Part shown: positions 19,686 to 28,230 of the stretch, piece after piece
Layout of the letters: each line of letters begins with the position of its first letter
Numbering within the stretch: the first letter of the stretch is position 1
Assembly: GCA_902518155.1 (NCBI GenBank)
Contig: CABYFA010000007.1
Location: forward strand, 1-55,678
From: an uncultured Pelagibacteraceae bacterium
GTDB lineage: Bacteria; Pseudomonadota; Alphaproteobacteria; Pelagibacterales; Pelagibacteraceae
Length of the DNA: 55,678 nt
Reading direction: 5' to 3'
Position numbers and translations under genes: made by a program
Notes under the pieces: model-generated
The model's database searches: none
Told to the model about the DNA's origin: nothing
The model's input: only the letters and a program-made list of their open reading frames with translations

Positions 19686-20611
19686 TTCTTTTTTTTTGCT
19701 GTTACTAAATCAATTTTAATTTGTTTTTTTAATTGATCTACATTTCTGAATTTTTTTTCAACTCTTATAAATTTTAAAAATTCTACTCTTAAATACTTAT
19801 TATATAAATTTCCAGAAAAATTAAATAAATGAACTTCTAATAATATTTTTTTTCCATTAAATGTAGGTCGATATCCTAAATTGGCTATTCCTTTAATATA
19901 TTTTGAACTATTTATTTTCTTAGCTTGGACGGCATAAACACCTGGTTTTGCCAAAACATAGTCTTTGATATCTATGTTGGCTGTTGGAAAACCAATCTTT
20001 TTTCCTAGTTGTCTACCTTTTATAACTTTACCATCGATAGACCATTTTCTATTTAAAAGTTTATTGACTTTATTAAGTTTACCACTCTGTAAATATTTTC
20101 TTAATAATGAAGATGAAATAATTTTTTTCTTGATCGATAAAGGTTGTGGTTTAACTATTTTATATTTACATAATTTCTCGTGATAAATTAATTGTTTTAC
20201 ATTGCCTTCTCTTTTGTTTCCAAATCTGAAATTATTACTTACGAAAATAAATTTAGGGCTTAGTCTTTTGCCTAAAGTTTCTTTAATAAATGAAACTGAT
20301 TTTGTTTTTGAAAATTTACGATTAAATTTTTTAGTAATAACAAAATCGACATTGAGCTTATTTAAATTTTCAATTTTTTGGTTTAAATTAGATAATCTAA
20401 AATTTTTTAAATTGGAGTTAAAAAACATTTTTGGCATCGGCTCAAAAGTTAAAACACCAATCTTTGAAGAATATTTTTTTTTATATCTTTTTGCTAATCT
20501 AAATAATTTTTGATGTCCTAAATGAAGTCCATCAAAATTTCCAATCAAAATTATTGAGTTTTTATGATTTTTTTTAATATTAAAACTATTATATAATTTC
20601 ACTTTCACCAT
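19682..20611 (-). CDS. ribF: Bifunctional riboflavin kinase / FAD synthetase
   Basis: Makes FMN from riboflavin and then FAD. The 309-aa product has the N-terminal adenylyltransferase domain with ILIGNFDGLHLGHQKLF (residues about 21-37) and KFIFVSNNFRFGNKREGN. The C-terminal kinase domain contains GKVIKGRQLGKKIGFPTANID and GVYAVQAKK, then GIANLGYRPTFNG and EVHLFNFSGNLY. Both domains appear intact. Overlaps the upstream HAD gene by 7 nt and ileS by 4 nt. Confidence 0.95.
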   Translation of the reverse strand: MVKVKLYNSFNIKKNHKNSIILIGNFDGLHLGHQKLFRLAKRYKKKYSSKIGVLTFEPMPKMFFNSNLKNFRLSNLNQKIENLNKLNVDFVITKKFNRKFSKTKSVSFIKETLGKRLSPKFIFVSNNFRFGNKREGNVKQLIYHEKLCKYKIVKPQPLSIKKKIISSSLLRKYLQSGKLNKVNKLLNRKWSIDGKVIKGRQLGKKIGFPTANIDIKDYVLAKPGVYAVQAKKINSSKYIKGIANLGYRPTFNGKKILLEVHLFNFSGNLYNKYLRVEFLKFIRVEKKFRNVDQLKKQIKIDLVTAKKKK

Positions 20612-21423
20612 TTTAAATCTGTTTGGATATAATTACAGACTGTTTCATAAGATTTCGCAGTTGCTTCAATTCCTTTTTCTTTAATTTCATTTTTATGAAT
20701 ACCATTTGAAATAATTAATGAATCAAAATTTAAAAAATTCGCGCCTTTTATATCTGTATTCAAATTATCACCAATTGAGAGTATTTTTTTATTAGTGTTA
20801 TCTATTGATTGATTATACACTTCTGGGTATGGTTTTCCAAAGTAAGTAACTTTTCCTCCCATTTTTTCAAAAACTATTGCAACTGAACCTGCACATAATT
20901 CTCTTTTTTCACCTTTATCAACAACTAAATCAGGATTAGTACAAATCATCTTTTTTGAAATTGAGCTTTCTAAAATATCTTTATAATAATTTAAATCAGT
21001 CTTTTGCTCATCAAACAAACCTGTACATAATAAATATGACGCATCATTTATATTACTTGTTTTATTTTTTTTAAAATCTTCAAATAAATCAAAATCTCTT
21101 GGAGGGCCAACATGAAAAAATTTATCTGAATATAAATTTTTTTTTAAATATTTAATTGCTGCTTCACCAGATGTAAAAACATATTTTGATAAAGTTTTAT
21201 CCATTCCAAGTTTTTCACAAAAATCTCTAACATTTTTATTTGGCCTCGGTGCATTTGTTAAAAGAACAATATCTTTTTTTAATTTTAAAATTTCTTTAAG
21301 AGCAGAAATTGCATTTTTATGGACATTTATACCGTTATGAACTACTCCCCAAATATCCACATAAAATAATTCATAGTTATCTGCAATTGATCTTAAACCC
21401 TCAATGTCTAAATTTTTCGTCAT
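20605..21423 (-). CDS. HAD-superfamily hydrolase, TIGR01459/class IIA type
   Basis: A 272-aa NagD-like (class IIA) HAD phosphatase of the type common in alphaproteobacteria. Motif I is FYVDIWGVVHNG (nucleophile Asp23), motif II is VLLTNAPRPN, the cap region follows, and motif IV is KILSIGDNLNTDIKGANFLNF. The substrate is unknown. It is the first gene of the six-gene minus-strand run that includes ribF and ileS, and it is divergent from groES across a 125-nt gap that holds the groESL promoter. Confidence 0.85.
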   Translation of the reverse strand: MTKNLDIEGLRSIADNYELFYVDIWGVVHNGINVHKNAISALKEILKLKKDIVLLTNAPRPNKNVRDFCEKLGMDKTLSKYVFTSGEAAIKYLKKNLYSDKFFHVGPPRDFDLFEDFKKNKTSNINDASYLLCTGLFDEQKTDLNYYKDILESSISKKMICTNPDLVVDKGEKRELCAGSVAIVFEKMGGKVTYFGKPYPEVYNQSIDNTNKKILSIGDNLNTDIKGANFLNFDSLIISNGIHKNEIKEKGIEATAKSYETVCNYIQTDLKW

Positions 21424-21493
21424 TTAAATAATCTATAAACCAAAAAATCCACAATTTCCTACGTTTTTTTAATAAACAAATTATCATGTATAT

Positions 21494-21521
21494 CTTGAAA
21501 TAGTATTACCAATCTCTATAT
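21494..21521 (+). promoter_or_regulatory. Sigma-32-like heat-shock promoter of groESL
   Basis: CTTG (extended to CTTGAAA) at 21494 is followed after exactly 17 nt by TCTATAT at 21515-21521. This matches the alphaproteobacterial sigma-32 pattern of CTTG, 17-18 nt, then CYTATNT with one mismatch, and lies 28 nt before the groES start. The only other such match I noticed in this window sits before the other chaperone gene, hsp20. Confidence 0.6.
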
Positions 21522-21548
21522 GAACTCCATACTTATATAGGAGAATAT

Positions 21549-21839
21549 ATGAAATTTAGACCGTTACATGACAGAGTTTTAATAGAAGTTTTAGATAGCA
21601 GCGAAAAGACTGCTGGAGGAATAATCATACCAGATACAGCACAAGAGAAGCCTCAAGAAGGAAAAGTTGTTGCTGTTGGTGGTGGTGCAAAAACTGAAGA
21701 TGGAAAAAAAATTCCAATGGATGTTAAAGTTGGAGACAAAGTTTTATTTGGCAAATGGTCAGGAACTGAAGTCAAAATTGATGGTAAAGAATACAGCATA
21801 ATGAAGGAGTCAGACATTATGGGTATTTCAAGTAAATAA
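21549..21839 (+). CDS. groES: Co-chaperonin GroES
   Basis: The lid of the GroEL folding chamber; a 96-aa heptamer-forming protein. Signature: [31 protein letters not shown], with the mobile loop in this stretch, and [31 protein letters not shown] at the C-terminus. A good ribosome-binding site (AGGAG) precedes the ATG by 6 nt. Only 23 nt separate it from groEL, which has its own AGGAG. Expression is probably heat-inducible through the promoter at 21494-21521. Confidence 0.98.
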   Translation: MKFRPLHDRVLIEVLDSSEKTAGGIIIPDTAQEKPQEGKVVAVGGGAKTEDGKKIPMDVKVGDKVLFGKWSGTEVKIDGKEYSIMKESDIMGISSK

Positions 21840-21844
21840 TATAA

Positions 21845-23533
<1,689 letters not shown>

Positions 23534-23575
23534 AGTCCAGAACACTCTTCGTACAAGAGTTAAACAAATTAGAAA

Positions 23576-23608
23576 CCCTCAGAAAGAAATTTCTGGGGGT
23601 TTTTTTTA
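23576..23608 (+). terminator. Rho-independent terminator of groESL
   Basis: CCCTCAGAAA (23576-23585), loop GAAA, and TTTCTGGGGG (23590-23599) make a 10-bp stem with one G-T wobble, followed by a run of eight T. It lies 52 nt after the groEL stop. A near-identical hairpin recurs at 25413-25442, and related ones in R1-R3. Confidence 0.92.
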
Positions 23609-23622
23609 TGATATAATTTTTC

Positions 23623-23985
23623 ATGATCAGTCCTTTTCTTGAGGTAAAAGAGAGAATATTTGAAAATTCAATTGGGTTTGTTATCTATGATAAATTTGCT
23701 GTAAGCAAAGGTCATTGTTTAATAATTCCTAAAAGAGAATACCCAGATTACTTCGACTCGACTAATGAAGAAATTATTGGATTAAATAAATTATTATTTC
23801 AAGCAAAAGAATATCTTAAACAGAAATATAATCCTGATGGTTTTAATGTTGGAATAAATTCAGGAGAATATGCAGGTCAAACAGTATTTCATATGCATAT
23901 TCATCTTATACCAAGATATAAAAATGATGTTGAGAACCCCCGTGGTGGAGTAAGAAATGTTATTCCTGGTAAAGGTGATTATTAA
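23623..23985 (+). CDS. HIT-family (histidine triad) nucleotide hydrolase
   Basis: A 120-aa histidine-triad protein. The catalytic triad motif is HMHIHLIPR (about residues 92-100), preceded by the family segments AVSKGHCLIIPKREYPDYFD and GFNVGINSGEYAGQTVFH. HIT proteins hydrolyse nucleotide phosphoramidates or dinucleoside polyphosphates. The ATG lies only 15 nt after the groEL terminator's T-run, with no visible ribosome-binding site and a TATAAT at 23612-23617 six nt before the start. A leaderless transcript is possible. Its 3' end overlaps the opposite-strand HNH gene by 4 nt. Confidence 0.9.
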   Translation: MISPFLEVKERIFENSIGFVIYDKFAVSKGHCLIIPKREYPDYFDSTNEEIIGLNKLLFQAKEYLKQKYNPDGFNVGINSGEYAGQTVFHMHIHLIPRYKNDVENPRGGVRNVIPGKGDY

Positions 23986-25004
23986 AAAATCGAAGTCCCT
24001 TTCGGTTCCACGTCCCAAGTGTGAATAAGTTTACTCTTTGCAGAATTATAGCATTTTTGTAAAAACTTAGTTCTTTGATCTTTTGTTTGACCAGTTTGAG
24101 ACATAATGGTTTCTCTCAAAGGGTGGTGACTAGAGCAAAAATATTCGTTTCTTCTGTTTAGTCTTTCTAAAAATTTTAATGATGGGACTTTTGCAAATTT
24201 TCCACCTTCTCCCCTATTACAATCTTTACATGCTAAAACCAAATTCCAAATTCCATCTACATAACCAGGAAAATCTTTACTTTTTAATGTATCTGGAAAA
24301 AAGTGGTCAACATTACAAAGGTTTAAGGATCTTTTAATAATAGAAATATAATCAAAACAGAAAAAACATTTACTTTTCTGATATCCGTTTAAAGCATTTT
24401 TTGATGATGTAACATTTATTCTTCCTAATTTTGTATTTATATAAAATTTCTCTCCAATACTATCATGTTGAACTTGAACCAACTTAACTGCAACTCCAAT
24501 TTTCCATGCAGTTTCAACTAATCTCCATCTTGCCTCTACTTCATTTAGAAAATTCTCACTCTCTTGTAATTCAAACAATTTATAAAAATGATCAGTTAAT
24601 CTAATTCCACTGTTTTCTTTTCTCTCATCAATAAAAAATCTTTTAGGTATAGTTTTTCCATTTACTTCATGAAATGCATCTATCACATTTACGAAACCTA
24701 GTTTTTTAGTTATATGATTTCTTTCTTCAACTTTAATTTCCCCATTAATAGACTTTTTTAATGTATTTAAAAATTTACTATTAGATGAAGTAATTTGTTT
24801 TTCGTTTTCTTTAAGATGATCACACAAATGATAAGCAAAAGGTTTTGCTAAATCTTCTAATTTTATCAAATCATTAGGGTTTTTATTTAAATCAATTAAT
24901 GCTTTACCCAAAGCAAATTTATAAGATGCAACATTGCGACCATACAGAATTATTGATCTCCAGTAACTTTGTAAAGTTGGGTCATTTTCAAAAAAAATTG
25001 CCAT
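23982..25004 (-). CDS. HNH endonuclease-like protein
   Basis: A 340-aa protein with a C-terminal HNH zinc-finger nuclease domain. The layout is CFFC (Cys213, Cys216), then NVDHFFP (Asp233-His234), then GIWNLVLACKDCNRGEGGKF (Asn254, Cys259, Cys262, Asn263). The paired cysteines would hold zinc and His234 would be the catalytic base. Residues 1-200 are alpha-helical in look and match no domain I recognise; they probably give substrate or partner specificity. HNH proteins of this size occur in restriction or anti-phage systems and as stand-alone nucleases. It is in the accessory interval after groEL, converges with the HIT gene, and starts 70 nt from the tRNA-Leu-like gene. Confidence 0.75.
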   Translation of the reverse strand: MAIFFENDPTLQSYWRSIILYGRNVASYKFALGKALIDLNKNPNDLIKLEDLAKPFAYHLCDHLKENEKQITSSNSKFLNTLKKSINGEIKVEERNHITKKLGFVNVIDAFHEVNGKTIPKRFFIDERKENSGIRLTDHFYKLFELQESENFLNEVEARWRLVETAWKIGVAVKLVQVQHDSIGEKFYINTKLGRINVTSSKNALNGYQKSKCFFCFDYISIIKRSLNLCNVDHFFPDTLKSKDFPGYVDGIWNLVLACKDCNRGEGGKFAKVPSLKFLERLNRRNEYFCSSHHPLRETIMSQTGQTKDQRTKFLQKCYNSAKSKLIHTWDVEPKGTSIF

Positions 25005-25032
25005 AAAAAAAATTCTCTATAAGACTTTTTTA

Positions 25033-25056
25033 CAGGGAAAGGACTATCTTTCCCTG
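25033..25056. other. Perfect 9-bp hairpin between tRNA-like gene and HNH gene
   Basis: CAGGGAAAG (25033-25041), 6-nt loop, CTTTCCCTG (25048-25056). It sits 17 nt past the tRNA 3' end on the minus strand and 28 nt before the HNH start. Neither strand shows a good T-run right after the stem, so it may be a processing or weak termination signal, or an operator for the HNH gene. Confidence 0.4.
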
Positions 25057-25073
25057 CAAGATATAGTCATCTG

Positions 25074-25157
25074 TGGTGCCCCCGATCAGGTTTGAACTGA
25101 TACTCACCGAAGTGAAACAATTTTACTTGTCGCGTCTACCATTTTCGCCACGCGGGC
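25074..25157 (-). tRNA. tRNA-Leu-like gene with abnormal anticodon arm
   Basis: Read on the minus strand it begins GCCCGCG and ends with an encoded CCA. The acceptor stem pairs GCCCGCG with CGGGGGC with one G-G mismatch. The D arm (GCG/CGC, loop with GG) is present. A class II long variable arm (TCAC-TTCG-GTGA) and a perfect T arm (ATCAG-TTCAAAC-CTGAT) are also present, so the body is that of tRNA-Leu. The anticodon arm is odd: the best stem is GACAA/TTGTT with a six-nt loop, GTAAAA, instead of seven. TAA is the likely ancestral anticodon, but the placement is not canonical. It may be a degenerate copy, or carry a sequencing deletion. Confidence 0.75.
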
Positions 25158-25170
25158 ATATAAGTTTAAT

Positions 25171-25278
25171 TTAAAAACCAAAAAATAATTTAGCAATATA
25201 AAACAAACCAAATCCTAGAATTATAAAAAGTATTAGTCCGCTTAAGAATTGCCAAATAAAACTAAACATCAGACTCAT
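25171..25278 (-). CDS. Small (35-aa) single-pass membrane peptide
   Basis: ATG at 25278 to TAA at 25171 encodes MSLMFSFIWQFLSGLILFI followed by more hydrophobic sequence ending in KLFFGF. It is a single hydrophobic helix of about 25 residues with a lone lysine near the C-terminus. No family is recognised and the ribosome-binding site is weak; a second ATG three codons in (25269) is possible. It lies 14 nt before the tRNA-Leu-like gene on the same strand. Small one-helix peptides like this act as membrane-complex subunits or toxins in other systems, but nothing here decides. Confidence 0.4.
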   Translation of the reverse strand: MSLMFSFIWQFLSGLILFIILGFGLFYIAKLFFGF

Positions 25279-25322
25279 GTAATGTCTTTATTTAAAAAAA
25301 CAAGATCGCTTAAAAATTGAAA

Positions 25323-25442
25323 CTTTTGAATTGATTTTGAATTGCTTTAAATAATGACGAAAAGTGATGAAGGAATTTTCAAAATTTTAAGTAAATCAAG
25401 TATTATTAGAAACCCTCAGAAAGATTTCTGGGGGTTTTTTTT
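25323..25442 (+). repeat. Array repeat R0 (short, diverged copy)
   Basis: Contains two tandem 11-mers (CTTTTGAATTG at 25323, ATTTTGAATTG at 25334), then GTGATGAA at 25364-25371. It ends with ATTAGAAACCCTCAGAAAG and a hairpin nearly identical to the groEL terminator. Similarity to the groEL copy continues past the T-run (TTATGATA, then a T-rich stretch). The groEL-like GAATGTAATACG core is missing here. Confidence 0.7.
25413..25442 (+). terminator. Terminator hairpin of repeat R0
   Basis: CCCTCAGAAA (25413-25422) and TTTCTGGGGG (25425-25434) followed by eight T. It is the groEL terminator sequence with two nucleotides lost from the loop. The minus-strand gene on its right stops 14 nt after the T-run, so the hairpin may also shield that gene's 3' end. 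Confidence 0.8.
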
Positions 25443-25455
25443 ATGATAAGATTTT

Positions 25456-25779
25456 TTATAAGGGTAATTCTTGATGTTTCCACTCTTCTTCGGAAAGATT
25501 ATGTAAAAAATCTTTTAATTCATAAAAAACTTTTTCTCTATTAGAAGAAAAATATCCAGCAAATTTTATCTGATCGTGAAATCTTTTTACCTTATTTTCT
25601 TTACTAGTATTCCAGTATGCTCCTAAAATTGAGCATTGTAAGGTTTTTTGGATATTTCTTGGTTGCTTTTCATATTCAATAATACTCATCACCTCTATCC
25701 ACCGAACAGGTACCGTTCTCTCTTTATCTGAACAATATTTGATCAAATCTTCTACTTCTTGCTTTGTTGGTTTATCCAT
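25456..25779 (-). CDS. Hypothetical protein, 107 aa (pair with the next gene)
   Basis: Starts at the ATG at 25779 (MDKPTKQEVEDLIKY), which overlaps the upstream gene by 8 nt; an in-frame extension to 25839 would overlap that gene by 68 nt and add a hydrophobic run that looks like shadow translation. The protein is soluble and charged, with the segments VPVRWIEVMSIIEYEKQP, ILGAYWNTSKENKVKRFHDQI and ELKDFLHNLSEEEWKHQ. I recognise no family. The overlap with the 196-aa gene upstream suggests the two are made together and may work together, as two-gene defence or toxin-antitoxin modules do; that is inference. Confidence 0.6.
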   Translation of the reverse strand: MDKPTKQEVEDLIKYCSDKERTVPVRWIEVMSIIEYEKQPRNIQKTLQCSILGAYWNTSKENKVKRFHDQIKFAGYFSSNREKVFYELKDFLHNLSEEEWKHQELPL

Positions 25780-26362
25780 TTTTATTTTTTTTAATATAAT
25801 AATAAACAATACTATCAGTTCTTGATTTAGAATTATCAAGTTTCTGAATTACTTTATCTTTAAAGTTATAAACTATAAATTGCCCTTCTCTCTTATATGT
25901 AAAATGAAAACCTGCTACTTTGTTTGAAATAAAATATCCATCTCTCCAATCTATTTCAAATATTTTATCTTCCTTGAAATCCCATAGACCAACAAATCTA
26001 TCAGCATTAATTTTATTGTGCTCATCTTTTGTCATTAGTATTGTTCTGTCATTTTCCCAAAATTCTTTCCAATAATTTTCAAAATCTAATTTATTAACAA
26101 GCATATTTTCATAAGTTTTAGATCTACCCTGAAAAAAGTGATCTCTAACAAGTTCTGATTTTACTCTTGCGTGTCCATTATTTTCTAAAATACGACCTAC
26201 AGCATCTACAGTAATACCTACCACTCTCCAACTCCATGGTTCCCAACCAGCAATTGATGTTAATAAATTTTTTTTCTTTTGCTTATCAAAAGATGAGTCA
26301 TATATTTGAGTATAAAGTTTATAAATTTCCTCTTTTATTTTTTTTGAAGGTTCATCAATCAT
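25772..26362 (-). CDS. Hypothetical protein, 196 aa
   Basis: A soluble protein with no family I recognise. The N-terminal half is helical and contains GWEPWSWRVVGITVDAVGRILENNG and KSELVRDHFFQGRSKTYENML. The C-terminal half is richer in beta strand, with DRFVGLWDF, DWRDGYFISNKVAGFHF and QFIVYNFKDKVIQ. Tryptophan content is high. It is the first gene of a two-gene unit (8 nt overlap with the 107-aa gene) lying between repeats R0 and R1. The ATG is 18 nt from the left end of R1, whose sequence therefore forms its upstream region; any promoter would lie in R1. Confidence 0.65.
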   Translation of the reverse strand: MIDEPSKKIKEEIYKLYTQIYDSSFDKQKKKNLLTSIAGWEPWSWRVVGITVDAVGRILENNGHARVKSELVRDHFFQGRSKTYENMLVNKLDFENYWKEFWENDRTILMTKDEHNKINADRFVGLWDFKEDKIFEIDWRDGYFISNKVAGFHFTYKREGQFIVYNFKDKVIQKLDNSKSRTDSIVYYYIKKNKNG

Positions 26363-26380
26363 ACTAAATATTAACCCTAC

Positions 26381-26590
26381 TCTTCAATGAAGTCATCTTT
26401 TGGATTGCTTTTGAATTGCGTTTGAAAAGTGATGAATGATGATGAATGTATCTCTAATAAGTCAGTAAATAGTAGTATTTTTGAAACCAGTATGAGAATG
26501 TAATACGATTCCCGTTTAGAACACTCTAAAAACATACACTAAACAAAATTAGAACCCTCGGAACGAAAGTTTCGGGGGTTTTTTTTTTCA
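26381..26590 (+). repeat. Array repeat R1 (most complete copy, about 210 bp)
   Basis: In order: AATGAAGTCATC; three tandem 11-mers at 26397, 26408 and 26419 (CTTTTGGATTG, CTTTTGAATTG, CGTTTGAAAAG); two GATGAAT motifs at 26431 and 26441; TGAGAATGTAATACGATTCC with the 17-mer identical to the groEL 3' end at 26496-26512; then GAACACTCT, also shared with the groEL trailer; a small inverted repeat GTTTAG/CTAAAC (26514-26519, 26539-26544); and a terminator. Two more GATGAAC motifs follow at 26598 and 26609. The block shares long stretches with R3. Confidence 0.9.
26555..26588 (+). terminator. Terminator hairpin of repeat R1
   Basis: CCCTCGGAAC (26555-26564), GAAA loop, GTTTCGGGGG (26569-26578), then ten T. 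Same architecture as the groEL terminator but with compensated stem changes. Confidence 0.85.
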
Positions 26591-26707
26591 AAATTTAGAT
26601 GAACGATAGATGAACAATATTTTTAAAATGGTATTGTTTAACCACACAAAACAGTACCTAAAAACTTGAAAGTAGTAAAATAGATGTCAGTTTGCTAGGA
26701 TTAAAAG

Positions 26708-27514
26708 ATGAAAAAAGTTTTAGTCTTTATTGTTTTTATATTGATGTGGAGCAATTCTTCACAATCCTCTGAACTTCCATATTTTAAATGTAAATCTCTA
26801 AAACATAATGATATTTCTGAATTTGAAGTCTTGTACATGTATAAGAACGGTTTTTTAGTTTTTTCTCATTCTATTATGGATGTTAAATTTTTAAACTTTG
26901 GACATCAGCAAGATAATATTATTCGTTCATTTATGACTGAACCTGCTACAGGAGGTCTAATGTTTTATGATGTATCAAAAATAGATAATAACAAAAATAA
27001 AATAGTTTTACGTTCATATGAATCTGACAATATTAAAAATTTAAATTCTAAAAGTATTTTTTATGGGAAAATTCAAGGTAAGACAAATTTAAAATTAACA
27101 GACAATCAGTTAAATAAAGAAATCGATAACCTTACAATTAATCAAAAGTATCTTCTTGATTTATTTAGTAATAGAAAAGACCAAATAGAAAATGAATTAA
27201 TAACGAAAGAAGAATATTCTTGTGAAAAAACCAGTAAAACCAATCCAAGCAAACCTTCCAAGGATAAAATTGAAGCAATAAAATTGGGATGTATTGGCGA
27301 AAATCCTTATGAAAAACGCAAACTCTTTTGTACTTGTTATTCAAATTGGTTTTATGAAAATTTAAATACAAATGAATTTGCTGAATTTTTATATTTAAGT
27401 AGAGAAAATAAAATTAAATTTTTAGAAGAAAAAAATATAGTTAAACAATGTGAAATATATTCTGAATATCCTAATCTTTTAAATAATGATAAAGCAATTA
27501 TAAAAATAAAATAA
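26708..27514 (+). CDS. Hypothetical secreted (periplasmic) protein, 268 aa
   Basis: Begins with a clear signal peptide (MKKVLVFIVFILMWSNSSQS, cleavage likely near residue 20). The mature part contains five cysteines: one close to the N-terminus (FKCKSL), four later around EYSCEKT, KLGCIGE and LFCTCYSNWFYENL, plus a late VKQCEIY, so disulfides are likely. No domain is recognised. The signal peptide resembles that of the minus-strand gene at 28442-28819 (both have MKK followed by an L/I/V-rich stretch and LMW-x-N). It is the only plus-strand gene of the array and has 120 nt of leader after the R1 terminator. Left flank R1, right flank R2. Confidence 0.7.
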   Translation: MKKVLVFIVFILMWSNSSQSSELPYFKCKSLKHNDISEFEVLYMYKNGFLVFSHSIMDVKFLNFGHQQDNIIRSFMTEPATGGLMFYDVSKIDNNKNKIVLRSYESDNIKNLNSKSIFYGKIQGKTNLKLTDNQLNKEIDNLTINQKYLLDLFSNRKDQIENELITKEEYSCEKTSKTNPSKPSKDKIEAIKLGCIGENPYEKRKLFCTCYSNWFYENLNTNEFAEFLYLSRENKIKFLEEKNIVKQCEIYSEYPNLLNNDKAIIKIK

Positions 27515-27542
27515 AAGAATTTCTTACCTTACCCCAACTCTA

Positions 27543-27742
27543 AAATGAAGTCATCTTTTGAGTTCCTTTGAATTTGCCCTCTATTTAGATGAACATAGAT
27601 GAACAATTTTAATAAAAAATAAGTAAATGAATACTCATTGAACTAGTGAATGAGAATGTAATACACTTCCATTTAGATAACACTATATAAAAATACACTA
27701 AACAAAATTAGAACCCTCGGAACGAAAGTTTCGGGGGTTTTT
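27543..27742 (+). repeat. Array repeat R2
   Basis: AATGAAGTCATCTTTTGA at the left end, degenerate 11-mers, GATGAAC at 27588 and 27598, then TGAGAATGTAATACACTTCC (core 27654-27670), CTAAACAAAATTAGAACCC and the terminator. The middle part between the 11-mers and the core has diverged from R1 and R3; the core-to-terminator part has not. Confidence 0.85.
27714..27742 (+). terminator. Terminator hairpin of repeat R2
   Basis: CCCTCGGAAC (27714-27723), GAAA, GTTTCGGGGG (27728-27737), then five T. Stem and loop are identical to R1. It lies 200 nt after the plus-strand secreted-protein gene and would serve it. Confidence 0.85.
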
Positions 27743-27765
27743 AATTTTAAAGTTTTTTACGCGTA

Positions 27766-28212
27766 CTAAGGAACATATTTTCCATATTTATTATTTTTTT
27801 TATGACTTAATTGAGTGCATAAAACTAATAAACCAATAAAAATAAGAATGCCAACTAATCCAATAAAATTGTCGGTATATTCAAAAATCATAAATACTTC
27901 ATCAGCAACTCTTAATCCAATTTCAATAACTATAGGTATTCCGATAAACAAACCTGATAAATTAATATCGTGGAGTCTTCTAATAGATAAGGAAATTAAA
28001 GGAATTAATGAAATAAAAAAAAAAAATATTATACCAGTTCTTATATATAAACTTGCACTATAATATCCTACTGTAGAAAGATAAATTCTTTCAAATATAA
28101 AAGCAATTAATAATAAAATAACCAAAAACAAAATATAAAAAAATAACTCTTTTCTAGTAGATCTGCCTTTAAAATCTAATGTTCTAGTAAAAGAATCTAA
28201 TATTATTTTCAT
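27766..28212 (-). CDS. DUF805 family membrane protein
   Basis: A 148-aa inner-membrane protein with four hydrophobic segments. It has the DUF805 landmarks: LDFKGRSTRKELFFYILFL near the N-terminus (the FxGRxxRxxxW/F motif), SLSIRRLHDINLSGLFIGIP (the RRLHD motif at about residue 78) and a C-terminal NNKYGKYVP (usual NxYG). DUF805 proteins are of unknown function and are often carried in accessory DNA. It lies as a single gene between R2 and R3, stopping 24 nt from the R2 T-run and starting 18 nt from the R3 left end. Confidence 0.85.
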   Translation of the reverse strand: MKIILDSFTRTLDFKGRSTRKELFFYILFLVILLLIAFIFERIYLSTVGYYSASLYIRTGIIFFFFISLIPLISLSIRRLHDINLSGLFIGIPIVIEIGLRVADEVFMIFEYTDNFIGLVGILIFIGLLVLCTQLSHKKNNKYGKYVP

Positions 28213-28230
28213 AAATTAATATTAAACTGA

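Noticed and set aside
25074..25157. tRNA-Leu as attachment site for the accessory genes
   Set aside because: No second copy of the tRNA 3' end was seen in the window; the groEL 3' end is the better-supported anchor.
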